This document shows, in pieces, positions 45,866 to 54,543 of a stretch of 64,000 bases of DNA. The notes under the pieces were generated by a model. The model was not told the DNA's origin, searched no databases, and saw nothing but the letters and a program-made list of their open reading frames with translations. The stretch covers positions 18,802 through 82,801 of the forward strand of contig NZ_LMEV01000018.1 of assembly GCF_001426505.1 (NCBI RefSeq). The letters are read 5' to 3'. The number at the start of each line of letters is the position of its first letter. Position 1 is the first letter of the stretch. The translations under genes were made by a program, and so were the position numbers. The DNA comes from Variovorax sp. Root473. GTDB taxonomy: Bacteria; Pseudomonadota; Gammaproteobacteria; Burkholderiales; Burkholderiaceae_C.

Positions 45866-47315
45866 GCCCCGCATGACGGTTCTGCGCAGCGACATTCCTG
45901 CCCGCCTGGACCGCCTGCCGTGGTCGCGCTGGCATTGGCGCGTGGTGATCGCGCTGGGCGTGGCCTGGATCCTCGACGGCCTCGAGGTCACGCTGGTGGG
46001 CTCCATCGGCGCGGTGCTGGAGCGGCCCGACACGCTCGGGCTCACGGCCGCAGAGATCGGCTGGTCGGGCTCGATCTACATCGCGGGCGCGGTGATCGGC
46101 GCGCTGGTCTTCGGTCGCCTCACCGACCGGCTCGGGCGCAAGAAGCTCTTTCTGCTCACGCTCGTGGTCTACACGCTGGGCACGCTGGCCACGGCCTTCT
46201 CCACCAACTTCGCCTTCTTCGCGCTGTGCCGCTTCGTCACGGGGCTGGGCATCGGCGGCGAGTACGCGGCCATCAACTCGGCCATCGACGAACTCATTCC
46301 GGCGCGCGTGCGCGGGCGCGTCAACCTGGCGATCAACGGCAGCTTCTGGATCGGTGCGGCGCTCGGCGCGGCGCTGAGCCTGGTGCTGCTCGACGCGCGC
46401 GTGATCGGCCCGGTGTGGGGCTGGCGCGCGGGCTTCGCGCTGGGCGCAGTGCTGGCGGTGGCGATCCTGCTGGTGCGCCGCCACGTGCCCGAGAGCCCGC
46501 GCTGGCTCATCGCGCACGGGCGCGCCCAGGAGGCCGAGCGCATCGTCGCGGACATCGAGCGCGAAGTCGAAGTGCAGCACGGCCCGCTGCCCGCCGCGAA
46601 AGGCCACGTGACGTACACCGCCGCGCGCCAGAACAGCCCGCCGATGCGGGAAGTGGCGCGCGTGCTGCTTCGGCGCTACCGGGCGCGCAGCGTGGTGGCG
46701 GTGGCGCTCATGGTGTCGCAGGCGTTTTTCTACAACGCGATCTTCTTCACCTACGCGCTGGTGCTCACGCGCTTCTACGGCGTGGCCGAAGGTCGCGTGG
46801 CGCTGTACATCTTTCCGTTTGCGCTGGGCAACGTGCTTGGCCCGCTGCTGCTGGGCCCGCTGTTCGACAGCGTGGGCCGGCGCAAGATGATCGCGCTCAC
46901 TTATGTACTCGCGGGCGCGGGCCTGGCGCTCACGGGCTGGGCCTTCATGCAGGGCTGGCTCGATGCGCGCAGCCAGGCGCTGTGCTGGTCGGCGGTGTTC
47001 TTCCTGGCGTCGGCGGCGGCCAGCTCGGCCTACCTCACGGTGAGCGAGGTGTTCCCGCTCGAGATGCGCGCCATGGCCATCGCGATCTTCTATGCCATCG
47101 GCATGGGCGCGGGCGGCTTCGCGGCGCCGGTGCTGTTCGGGCTGCTGATCGAAACCGGCAGCCGCGGCGCGGTGATGGTCGGCTACCTGATCGGCGCCGC
47201 GCTCGTCATCGTCGCGGGGCTGCTGGCGCTGCGCCATGCGGCCGACGCGGAGCGCAAGCCGCTGGAAGAAGTCGCGCCTCCGCTGTCGTCGGAAGCGGGC
47301 GGCGAACGGCCCTGA
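45864..47315 (+). CDS. MFS transporter (sugar/aromatic-acid porter type)
   Basis: Twelve-helix major facilitator of 483 residues from the ATG at 45864 (480 from 45873). The motif A repeats are FGRLTDRLGRKKLF in the N-half and FDSVGRRKMIALTY in the C-half; the PESPRWLIAHGR segment between them is typical of sugar and organic-acid porters. It lies 68 bases after phnW but behind a hairpin and with its own -10-like box, so it may not belong to the phosphonate operon. A TTG-started longer frame was rejected. The substrate is unknown. Its stop faces the convergent SenA-like gene seven bases away. Confidence 0.85.
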   Translation: MPRMTVLRSDIPARLDRLPWSRWHWRVVIALGVAWILDGLEVTLVGSIGAVLERPDTLGLTAAEIGWSGSIYIAGAVIGALVFGRLTDRLGRKKLFLLTLVVYTLGTLATAFSTNFAFFALCRFVTGLGIGGEYAAINSAIDELIPARVRGRVNLAINGSFWIGAALGAALSLVLLDARVIGPVWGWRAGFALGAVLAVAILLVRRHVPESPRWLIAHGRAQEAERIVADIEREVEVQHGPLPAAKGHVTYTAARQNSPPMREVARVLLRRYRARSVVAVALMVSQAFFYNAIFFTYALVLTRFYGVAEGRVALYIFPFALGNVLGPLLLGPLFDSVGRRKMIALTYVLAGAGLALTGWAFMQGWLDARSQALCWSAVFFLASAAASSAYLTVSEVFPLEMRAMAIAIFYAIGMGAGGFAAPVLFGLLIETGSRGAVMVGYLIGAALVIVAGLLALRHAADAERKPLEEVAPPLSSEAGGERP

Positions 47316-47322
47316 CGCGCGG

Positions 47323-48612
47323 CTACAGCGCGCAGGTGCGAAAACCGAAGAAGCCGTTGTCGGAATCGGGCATGGCGAAACCACGGCGGCGTGGCGAGCG
47401 CAGCCGCGCGCGGGTCACGAACGAGGCCCCGCGCAGCACGCGCGCCCGGCCGAAAGCGGCCACCGGATCGAACTCGCCACCGGCACTCCACGGATCGGCG
47501 CGGAAACCCGGCCAGGGCTGCAGCGTGCCAGCCGTCCACTCGTGCACGTCGGCCCAGCGGAAGCCGCGCCGCGCGGCCGTGTGGGCCGCGATTTCCCATT
47601 CCACCTCGGTCGCGATGCGCCGGCCGGCCCAGCGCGCCCAGGCGTCGGCCTCCCACCAGCTCAGGTGCACGGCGCTGTGGTGCCCGGCCGCGCGCACGGT
47701 GACGCCGAAGCGCTGCTGCAGCACCGAGCCGCCTGTGCCGTTGCGGGCCACGCCGATCTGCTCCACATGGCGCGGGCCGCGCCGGCCTTCGGTCTGCGCG
47801 GCGAGCCAGCGCCAGCCGTCGCCGTGCCACAGCTCCTCGCGGTCGTAGCCGCCGTCGTCGACGAACTGGATGTACTGGTCCCAGGTGACGGGCTGGGCGT
47901 CGATCTCGAACTCGGGCACGTCCACGCGATGCGCCGCGCCTTCCTGCGCAAACATGAAGCCGCTGTGCTCGGGCAGGCCGAGCTCCCATCGCGTGGCAGG
48001 CACCAGCAGCGGCTCGCGCGTGACGGCGATGGGCGCCGGCTCGATGTTCAGCGGCAGGCCCAGCGTCTGCGCCAGCACCACGAGCTGTTCGCCGCGCAGG
48101 TCTTCATGGAACAGCGCGAGCCGGTAGAAGTACAGGCCGGCATCGGTTTCAGCGGCGTTCTCCAGCAGTTCGAGCGTGCTCTCGAGGGTTTCGAGCAGGT
48201 AGGCCTTGGTCTGGCCCAGGCCCGGCAGGTCGGGCGACCAGCAGCGCTCGGCCGCGCCCTGGGCGGGGTTCCACCAGTCGTCGGCGTCGGGGTCGATGGC
48301 GGCCAGCCGCGTGGGGCGCACCGGGCAGTCGATGCCGAAGGCGCGCTGCGTGTTGCGCCCGATCCACCATTCGGCGAACCAGCCGATGTGGCCCGCCAGC
48401 CAGACCGGCGGCAGCACGGCCTGCTGCTGCGGCACGCGCATGCTTTCGCCCAGTGCCTCTTCGAGCAGGGACAGCAGGTGCAGCGTGTGGTTGCGCGCGT
48501 CGATGAGAGCCAGCGACAGCAGGTCGCGGCCGGCGCGGCGCATGTCGGGAGAGTCGATCGACAGCGGGCCCGCTGCCGCCGGGGCCGGAGGGGGGCGCGG
48601 AGTCTGGGCCAT
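47323..48612 (-). CDS. EgtB/SenA-like sulfoxide synthase homologue with an altered metal site
   Basis: Protein of 429 residues: N-terminal DinB-like domain (about 25-190) and a C-terminal FGE-sulfatase domain (about 215-429, ending GFFGFRTCAL). EgtB and SenA build the C-S or C-Se bond of ergothioneine and selenoneine with a three-His iron site. His75 (LAGHIGWF) and His169 fit two ligands, but the HxxxHxE motif reads H169-E-D-L-R173-G-E175, with Arg in place of the third His (codon CGC). No egtD, senB or senC is nearby. It could be an inactive or repurposed paralogue. CATAAT lies five bases before the ATG with no Shine-Dalgarno. Confidence 0.75.
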   Translation of the reverse strand: MAQTPRPPPAPAAAGPLSIDSPDMRRAGRDLLSLALIDARNHTLHLLSLLEEALGESMRVPQQQAVLPPVWLAGHIGWFAEWWIGRNTQRAFGIDCPVRPTRLAAIDPDADDWWNPAQGAAERCWSPDLPGLGQTKAYLLETLESTLELLENAAETDAGLYFYRLALFHEDLRGEQLVVLAQTLGLPLNIEPAPIAVTREPLLVPATRWELGLPEHSGFMFAQEGAAHRVDVPEFEIDAQPVTWDQYIQFVDDGGYDREELWHGDGWRWLAAQTEGRRGPRHVEQIGVARNGTGGSVLQQRFGVTVRAAGHHSAVHLSWWEADAWARWAGRRIATEVEWEIAAHTAARRGFRWADVHEWTAGTLQPWPGFRADPWSAGGEFDPVAAFGRARVLRGASFVTRARLRSPRRRGFAMPDSDNGFFGFRTCAL

Positions 48613-48617
48613 GCCGC

Positions 48618-48623
48618 ATTATG
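48618..48623 (-). promoter_or_regulatory. -10-like box just before the SenA-like gene
   Basis: On the minus strand CATAAT ends five bases before the ATG at 48612. The spacing predicts a start of transcription at the start codon. No -35 is convincing. Confidence 0.28.
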
Positions 48624-48696
48624 GCCACCACGGCGGCCCTGGGTAGGACCCGAAAAGAACTTTCCCCGTACACCGATAGAATTCGTGCCGCCTCAC

Positions 48697-48737
48697 GCAC
48701 CCGACCCGTTGGCACACAAAGCCAGTGCGTCGGGTGC
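48697..48737 (+). promoter_or_regulatory. Long inverted repeat in the dctQ leader
   Basis: Perfect nine-base arms GCACCCGAC (48697-48705) and GTCGGGTGC (48729-48737) enclose 23 bases, which hold a smaller repeat TGGC-N7-GCCA (48710-48724). It ends 38 bases before the dctQ ATG. It could be an RNA hairpin in the leader or a DNA operator. Confidence 0.5.
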
Positions 48738-48775
48738 CGTCGTATCGGGGCATCCAATACAAAAATGGAGATGTA

Positions 48776-49387
48776 ATGCAAGGCTTGCTCAAGCTGTCCC
48801 GGGCCATTGACTGGCTCAATGCCCAGGTCGGCAAATACGCCATCTGGCTCATCCTGGCCGCCACGGTGATCAGCGCCCTCAACGCGATCGTCCGCAAGGT
48901 CTTCAACACCAGTTCCAACGCCTTCCTCGAAGTGCAGTGGTACCTCTTTGCCTGGTCGTTCCTCGTGGCCGCCGGCCTCACGCTGCTGCAGCGGGAGCAC
49001 GTGCGCATCGACGTGGTGAACAGCCGCCTGTCCAAGCGCACGCAGGTGTGGATCGACATCGTCGGCTTCGCCCTCTTCCTCACGCCGCTTTGCATCACGG
49101 TGCTGTGGCTGTCGACACCGGTCGTGATCCAGATGTACCAGTCGGGCGAGATGTCCGGCAACTCGGGCGGCCTGATCCGCTGGCCGGTCTGGGCGGCACT
49201 GCCGGTGGGCTTCGTGTTGCTGATGCTGCAGGGTTGGTCGGAACTCATCAAGCGCATCGCGTTCCTGCGCGGCGAAGGGCCTGACCCGATGGGCCGCCTG
49301 ACCGACAAGACCGCTGAAGACGAACTCATCGAGGCGCTGCGTCGCCAGGCCGAGGCGGACGCCGCCGCGGCCAAGCCCCAGCACTGA
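48776..49387 (+). CDS. dctQ: TRAP transporter small permease
   Basis: DctQ-type subunit of 203 residues with four membrane helices. The EVQWYLFAWSFLVAAGLTLLQREHVRIDVV segment near residues 53-82 is the family signature. GGAG at normal spacing supports the ATG at 48776. It is 23 bases from dctM. The dctP-like gene is not in this operon but convergent to it (51397). The C-terminal tail (ELIEALRRQAEADAAAAKPQH) is a charged extension. Confidence 0.92.
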   Translation: MQGLLKLSRAIDWLNAQVGKYAIWLILAATVISALNAIVRKVFNTSSNAFLEVQWYLFAWSFLVAAGLTLLQREHVRIDVVNSRLSKRTQVWIDIVGFALFLTPLCITVLWLSTPVVIQMYQSGEMSGNSGGLIRWPVWAALPVGFVLLMLQGWSELIKRIAFLRGEGPDPMGRLTDKTAEDELIEALRRQAEADAAAAKPQH

Positions 49388-49410
49388 ACGGCCAAGGCAG
49401 AAAAGACACC

Positions 49411-51264
49411 ATGGAATTCATTGTTGCCAACTTCGCCCCGATCATGTTCGCGGGGTTGATCTGCTTCCTGCTGCTGGGCTTTCCCGTCGCGTTCAGCCTC
49501 GGCGCCTGCGGCCTGTTCTTCGGGCTCGTGGGCATCGAGCTGGGCGTGTTCCAGTCGTCCGTCATGGCCTGGCTGCCGCAGCGGCTCATCGGCATCATGG
49601 CCAACGACACGCTCCTTGCGGTGCCCTTCTTCACGCTGATGGGGCTCGTATTGGAGCGCAGCGGCATGGCGGAAGACCTGCTCGACACGGTCGGCCAGGT
49701 CTTCGGCCCGATGCGCGGCGGCCTCGCCCTGGCGGTGATCTTCGTCGGCGCGCTGCTGGCGGCCACCACCGGCGTGGTGGCGGCATCGGTCATCTCGATG
49801 GGCCTGATCTCGCTGCCCATCATGCTGCGCTACGGCTACGACCGGCGCCTGGCCAGCGGCGCGATCGCCGCCTCGGGCACGCTGGCGCAGATCATCCCGC
49901 CCTCGCTGGTGCTGATCATCATGGCCGACCAGCTCGGCAGGAGCGTCGGCGACATGTACAAGGGCGCGTTCCTGCCCGGCTTCCTGCTGATGGGCATGTA
50001 CGTGCTGTACGTGGTGTTCCTCGCGATCTTCAAGCCCACGCATGTGCCCGCGCTGCCACCCGAGGCACGCACCTTCCGTGAACCCAACGGCAGCGGCGGC
50101 TACGCCTCGCTGGTGGGCATCACCGCGCTGTCGGCCGTCGTGGCCGTGTTCCTGGCGCGCAACATGGAGACCGTGCACACCTGGTTCCAGGGCGAGCCCG
50201 TGACCTTCGTGGCCACCGACGAGAAGGTCGTGGTCGCCATGTGCGGCGGTGTGTTCGTCGCGCTGGTGATCGCGCTGATCAACAAGGGCCTCAAGCTCAA
50301 CCTGCTGTCGCGCCTGGCCGAACGGGTCACCTTCGTGCTGATCCCGCCGCTGCTGCTGATCTTCCTGGTGCTGGGCACCATCTTCCTGGGCGTGGCCACG
50401 CCCACCGAAGGCGGCGCCATGGGTGCCATGGGCGCGCTGGTGATGGCCTGGGTGCGCCGTCGCATGAGCTTCTCGCTGCTCAAGCAGGCGCTGGGCTCGA
50501 CCACGCGGCTGTCGAGCTTCGTGATGTTCATCCTGATCGGCGCAACGGTGTTCAGCCTGGTGTTCCAGGCCGCCGATGGCCCGATCTGGGTCGAGCACCT
50601 GCTGACCTCGCTGCCCGGCGGCCCGGTGGGCTTCCTGATCGCAGTGAACGTGCTGATCTTCTTCCTGGCGTTCTTCCTCGACTACTTCGAGCTGTCGTTC
50701 ATCGTGGTGCCGCTGCTGGCCCCCGTGGCGCACAAGATGGGCATCGACCTGATCTGGTTCGGCGTGCTGCTGGCGGTGAACATGCAGACCTCGTTCATGC
50801 ACCCGCCCTTCGGCTTCGCGCTGTTCTTCCTGCGCTCGGTCGCGCCCGAGAAGCAATACGTGGACCGCGTCACGCAGAAGGTCATGGAACCCGTGACCAC
50901 GATGCAGATCTACAAGGGCGCGATTCCCTTCGTGCTGATCCAGCTGACGATGGTGGGCGTGCTGATCGCGTTCCCGCAGATCGTGACGGGCAGCCTTGAC
51001 AAGGAAGTGAAGGTCAACCTCGACGACATCGGCGCGCAGATGCGCGACAGCCTGAAGCCCGAAGAAGGCGCACCGCCGGCCGACCCATACGGCGGCGCGG
51101 AAGAGTCCGAGCCGAAGGTCGAAGTGCCGGGCGCGGAAGGGGCGGCACCTGCGGCTCCTGCAGCAGCCCCGTCGTCGACGCCCGAGCCAGCAGCCGAGAC
51201 CGGCGAGAGCGATCCGATGAAGGCGATGCAGGACGCATTGAAGACGCCGCCGCAGAAGCCCTGA
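49411..51264 (+). CDS. dctM: TRAP transporter large permease with an acidic C-terminal tail
   Basis: DctM-type subunit of 617 residues, longer than the usual 430-450. Large cytoplasmic or periplasmic insertions and a second helix block around residues 270-350 are typical of the TakM/mannitol-type subgroup. LLAATTGVVAASVISMG near 115-131 and GVATPTEGGAMGAMGAL near 328-344 are signature segments. The last 70 or so residues (EEGAPPADPYGG onward) are rich in Glu, Pro and Ala and lack hydrophobic stretches. A strong terminator follows 24 bases after the stop. Confidence 0.92.
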   Translation: MEFIVANFAPIMFAGLICFLLLGFPVAFSLGACGLFFGLVGIELGVFQSSVMAWLPQRLIGIMANDTLLAVPFFTLMGLVLERSGMAEDLLDTVGQVFGPMRGGLALAVIFVGALLAATTGVVAASVISMGLISLPIMLRYGYDRRLASGAIAASGTLAQIIPPSLVLIIMADQLGRSVGDMYKGAFLPGFLLMGMYVLYVVFLAIFKPTHVPALPPEARTFREPNGSGGYASLVGITALSAVVAVFLARNMETVHTWFQGEPVTFVATDEKVVVAMCGGVFVALVIALINKGLKLNLLSRLAERVTFVLIPPLLLIFLVLGTIFLGVATPTEGGAMGAMGALVMAWVRRRMSFSLLKQALGSTTRLSSFVMFILIGATVFSLVFQAADGPIWVEHLLTSLPGGPVGFLIAVNVLIFFLAFFLDYFELSFIVVPLLAPVAHKMGIDLIWFGVLLAVNMQTSFMHPPFGFALFFLRSVAPEKQYVDRVTQKVMEPVTTMQIYKGAIPFVLIQLTMVGVLIAFPQIVTGSLDKEVKVNLDDIGAQMRDSLKPEEGAPPADPYGGAEESEPKVEVPGAEGAAPAAPAAAPSSTPEPAAETGESDPMKAMQDALKTPPQKP

Positions 51265-51288
51265 ACGGCCGTTCCCCCTTCCCAAGCC

Positions 51289-51315
51289 AAAGCCCCCGAC
51301 CCCGGGGGCTTTTTT
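51289..51315 (+). terminator. Rho-independent terminator after dctM
   Basis: Ten-pair stem AAAGCCCCCG/CGGGGGCTTT with the four-base loop ACCC, followed by a run of T (51310-51315). It ends dctQM. Confidence 0.9.
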
Positions 51316-51341
51316 CATGCCGCGAACATGGCGTACGAAAG

Positions 51342-51375
51342 AAAAAGGCCGGCCTGCTTGCGCAGACCGGCCTTT
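51342..51375 (-). terminator. Rho-independent terminator after the TRAP binding-protein gene
   Basis: Stem AAAGGCCGG and CTGC paired with GCAG and CCGGCCTTT (one mismatch, loop TTGC), at 51344-51375. On the minus strand it is followed by five T. It sits 22 bases after the dctP-type stop and faces the dctM terminator. Confidence 0.88.
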
Positions 51376-51396
51376 GAATGAAGCCTCAGCAGATCG

Positions 51397-52479
51397 TCAG
51401 ATCTTGACCGAGTTCATGTACTGGTTGAACGGGTACTCCGAGAAGCGGTTCCACAGGATCTGGTCGCGCTGGAAGGCGCGCATGTCCTGGTGGATCTTCT
51501 TGAACTCGGGCGACTTGCCTTCGTGGATCGCGAACACTTCCATCGAGGCCTTGAAGCCGGCGTCCATCACGGCCTTCGGGAAGGCCTTGAGCTGCGTCTT
51601 GGCTGCCACGAGGCGCTTCAGCGCCACGGGGTTGTAGGCGTCGTACTTGGCGGTCATGTCGCGCGCGGCAACCTTGGTCGCGGCATCGAGGATGGCCTTG
51701 TTCTCGTCAGACAGCTTGGCGAAGGCCTTGTTGTTGATGAAGAACTCGAGGTCGGCGCCGCCTTCCCACCAGCCGGGGTAGTAGTAGAACGGGGCGACCT
51801 TGTTGAAGCCCAGCTTTTCGTCGTCGTGCGGGCCGACGAACTCGGCGGCGTCCAGCGTGCCCTTTTCGAGCGCCTGGTACACGTCGCCGCCCGGCATGTT
51901 CTGCGACACCACGCCCATCTTGGCCATGGCCTCGCCGAACACGCCGCCGCCCATGCGCATCTTCAGGCCCTTGAGGTCTTCGACGGTCTTGATTTCCTTG
52001 CGGTACCAGCCGCCCATCTGCGTGCCGGTGTTGCCGGCGCTGACGGTGCGGAAGTTGTACTGCGCGAAGAAGGCGTCGAGCAGCTTGCGGCCGTTGCCGT
52101 ACTCTTTCCACGAGTCGTTCTGGCGGGCCGTCAGGCCGAAGGGAACGGCGCAGCTGAACGCGAAGATCGGGTCCTTGCCGGTGAAGTAGTAGGCAGCGGA
52201 CTGCGCCATTTCAAGCGTGTCGGCCTGCAGGGCATCGACCACGCCGAACGCGGGCATCAGTTCGCCCGCGGGGTGGACCGAGATTTCGAACTTGCCGCTG
52301 GACAGGGCCTTGACCGTCTTCGAGAGCATTTCAGCACTGCCGAAGATGGTGTCCAGGGAGCGGGGGAAGCTCGAGGCCAGGCGCCAGCGAACCGCGGCCT
52401 GCGCATGAACGGCAGGGGCAATGCCAGCGGCCAGAACGCCGGCGATGCCCGCGTTTTTGATGAGGGAACGACGATCCAT
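51397..52479 (-). CDS. TRAP transporter substrate-binding protein (TakP-like)
   Basis: Periplasmic binding protein of 360 residues. The signal peptide begins MDRRSLIKNAGIAGVLAAG, a twin-arginine type, and ends near AVHAQA. FVGPHDDEKLGFNKVAPFYYYPGWWEGG matches the TakP subgroup, whose members bind 2-oxo acids or related carboxylates as dimers. GGAG eight bases before the ATG fixes the start at 52479 and rejects a GTG nine bases upstream. It is convergent to dctQM, not the usual co-directional order. Its own leader contains a terminator-like hairpin (52502-52531). Confidence 0.9.
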   Translation of the reverse strand: MDRRSLIKNAGIAGVLAAGIAPAVHAQAAVRWRLASSFPRSLDTIFGSAEMLSKTVKALSSGKFEISVHPAGELMPAFGVVDALQADTLEMAQSAAYYFTGKDPIFAFSCAVPFGLTARQNDSWKEYGNGRKLLDAFFAQYNFRTVSAGNTGTQMGGWYRKEIKTVEDLKGLKMRMGGGVFGEAMAKMGVVSQNMPGGDVYQALEKGTLDAAEFVGPHDDEKLGFNKVAPFYYYPGWWEGGADLEFFINNKAFAKLSDENKAILDAATKVAARDMTAKYDAYNPVALKRLVAAKTQLKAFPKAVMDAGFKASMEVFAIHEGKSPEFKKIHQDMRAFQRDQILWNRFSEYPFNQYMNSVKI

Positions 52480-52501
52480 TGAATTCACTCCGAGTGCTTT
52501 G

Positions 52502-52531
52502 GAAAAAACAAAACGCGGCTTGTGACCGCGT
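52502..52531 (-). terminator. Terminator-like hairpin after dxs, in the leader of the TRAP binding-protein gene
   Basis: On the minus strand ACGCGG-N7-CCGCGT is followed by TTTGTTTTTT. It lies 78 bases after the dxs stop and only 22 bases before the next ATG (52479). It can end dxs transcription. If the promoter of the binding-protein gene is upstream of it (a TACAAT box at 52561-52556), it is an attenuator. A second small repeat GGACT-N6-AGTCC lies at 52535-52550. Confidence 0.65.
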
Positions 52532-52609
52532 CAGGGACTTTTGTGAGTCCTTTTGATTGTAAAAACGCGCTTACAGGCGGCCGGCGGGGGTTTACCCTGC
52601 GACCTCTTG

Positions 52610-54454
52610 TCAAACGAAGCGTTTCTTGATCGCGGCGGCAATGCCGTCGGCGTCGAGACCGATCGATGCGAGCAGCTTGGCCGGATCGCCGTGCTCGATG
52701 AAACGGTCGGGCAGGCCCAGCTGCAGCACCGGCTTGTGCACGCCTGCGGCCTCCAGCGCCTCGAGCACCGCACTGCCCGCACCACCCATGATGGCGCCCT
52801 CTTCGAGCGTGACGAGCGCGTCGTGCGTGCCCGCGACCTGCAGCAGCAATTCGACGTCCAGCGGCTTGGCCCAGCGCATGTTGACCACCGTGGCGTCGAG
52901 CGATTCGGCCGCGGTGAGCGCCGGGTACAGCAAGGTGCCGAAGGCGAGGATGGCGATGCGCTGGCCTTCGCGGCGGACTTCGCCCTTGCCGAACGGCAGC
53001 GCGTCGAGCGTGAGGTTCGGCGTGGTGCCGGCGCCCGCGCCGCGCGGGTAGCGCACGGCCACCGGGTGATCCTGCTCGTAGGCGCTCGTCAGCAGCTGGC
53101 GGCACTCGCGCTCGTCGGCCGGGCAGGCGATGCTCATGTTGGGAATGCAGCGCAGGAACGGGATGTCGTACGCGCCCGCGTGCGTGGCACCGTCGGCGCC
53201 TACGAGACCTGCGCGGTCGAGCGCGAACACCACGGGCAGGTTCTGGATCGCCACGTCGTGGATCAGCTGGTCGTAGGCGCGCTGCAGGAAGGTCGAGTAG
53301 ATGGCCACCACGGGCTTGAGGCCCTCGCAGGCCAGGCCGGCCGCGAACGTGACCGCATGCTGCTCGGCGATGCCGACGTCGTAGTAGCGGTCGGGGAAGC
53401 GCTGCTCGAACTCCACGAGCCCCGAGCCTTCGCGCATCGCGGGCGTGATGCCCACGAGGCGGCCGTCATGCGCGGCCGTGTCGCACAGCCACTGGCCGAA
53501 GACCTGCGTGAAGGTCTGCTTGGCCGCCGTGGCGGGCTTGACCAGGCCGACCTGGGGATCGAACTTGCCTGGGCCGTGGTAGGCCACCGGATCAGCCTCG
53601 GCGAGCTTGTAGCCCTGCCCCTTCTTCGTGACCACGTGCAGGAACTGCGGGCCGTCCAGGTGCTTGAGGTTCTCGAGCGTGGGCACCAGCGAATCAATGT
53701 CGTGGCCGTCGATCGGGCCGACGTAGTTGAAGCCGAACTGCTCGAACAGCGTGGCCGGCACGACCATGCCCTTGGCATGCTGCTCCAGGCGCTTGGCCAG
53801 CTCGAACAGCGGCGGCGCATTGCGCAGCACGCTCTTGCCGACGCTCTTGGCGGCGGCGTAGAAGTTGCCGCTCATGAGCTGCGCGAGGTAGCGGTTGAGC
53901 GCGCCCACCGGCGGACTGATCGACATGTCGTTGTCGTTCAGGATCACCAGCAGCTTGCAGTCGCACACGCCCGCGTTGTTGAGTGCCTCGAAGGCCATGC
54001 CGGCCGTGAGCGCGCCGTCGCCGATGATGGCCACGGCATGGCGCTTCTCACCCTTCTGCTTGGCGGCCATGGCCATGCCGAGCGCGGCCGAGATGCTGGT
54101 CGACGAGTGGGCGGTGCCGAAGGTGTCGTACTCGCTCTCGGTGCGCTGCGGAAAACCAGAGATGCCGCCCAACTGGCGCAGCGTGGGCATGCGCTCGCGC
54201 CGGCCCGTGAGGATCTTGTGCGGGTAGGTCTGGTGGCCCACGTCCCACACCAGCCGGTCGTGCGGCGTGTTGAACACATGGTGCAGCGCCACCGTCAGCT
54301 CGACCGTGCCGAGGTTGGAGCTCAGGTGGCCGCCGGTGCGCGAGACGTTGTCGAGCACGCAGGCGCGCACCTCGTCGGACAGCTGCTTGAGCTGGGCCCG
54401 GTCGTACTGGCGGATCGGCGAGGGGTCGTGGAGAGTGGGAAGCAGCGGAGCCAT
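52610..54454 (-). CDS. dxs: 1-Deoxy-D-xylulose-5-phosphate synthase
   Basis: Thiamin diphosphate enzyme of 614 residues, the first step of the MEP isoprenoid pathway (pyruvate plus glyceraldehyde 3-phosphate). ThDP motif GDGALTAGM near residues 153-161 with the downstream Asn, the pyrophosphate-region GHQTYPHKILTGRR, His in GTAHSSTSIS, and DRAGLVGADGATHAG in the C-half are intact. Start at 54454 is preferred to an in-frame start eleven codons upstream. ispA and xseB lie upstream on the same strand, the ispA-dxs linkage being common in proteobacteria. Confidence 0.95.
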   Translation of the reverse strand: MAPLLPTLHDPSPIRQYDRAQLKQLSDEVRACVLDNVSRTGGHLSSNLGTVELTVALHHVFNTPHDRLVWDVGHQTYPHKILTGRRERMPTLRQLGGISGFPQRTESEYDTFGTAHSSTSISAALGMAMAAKQKGEKRHAVAIIGDGALTAGMAFEALNNAGVCDCKLLVILNDNDMSISPPVGALNRYLAQLMSGNFYAAAKSVGKSVLRNAPPLFELAKRLEQHAKGMVVPATLFEQFGFNYVGPIDGHDIDSLVPTLENLKHLDGPQFLHVVTKKGQGYKLAEADPVAYHGPGKFDPQVGLVKPATAAKQTFTQVFGQWLCDTAAHDGRLVGITPAMREGSGLVEFEQRFPDRYYDVGIAEQHAVTFAAGLACEGLKPVVAIYSTFLQRAYDQLIHDVAIQNLPVVFALDRAGLVGADGATHAGAYDIPFLRCIPNMSIACPADERECRQLLTSAYEQDHPVAVRYPRGAGAGTTPNLTLDALPFGKGEVRREGQRIAILAFGTLLYPALTAAESLDATVVNMRWAKPLDVELLLQVAGTHDALVTLEEGAIMGGAGSAVLEALEAAGVHKPVLQLGLPDRFIEHGDPAKLLASIGLDADGIAAAIKKRFV

Positions 54455-54543
54455 GGTTTTTTCTTTTCTCAGTGTTCCATCACGCATCGCATGACACGCG
54501 GCGCACGAAACTGCCGCGATTCAATCGGGGAGGCACCGCAGAA

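Noticed and set aside
48700..48730. A sigma-54 promoter (TTGGCAC) before dctQ.
   Set aside because: The GG and GC dinucleotides are not at the required spacing.
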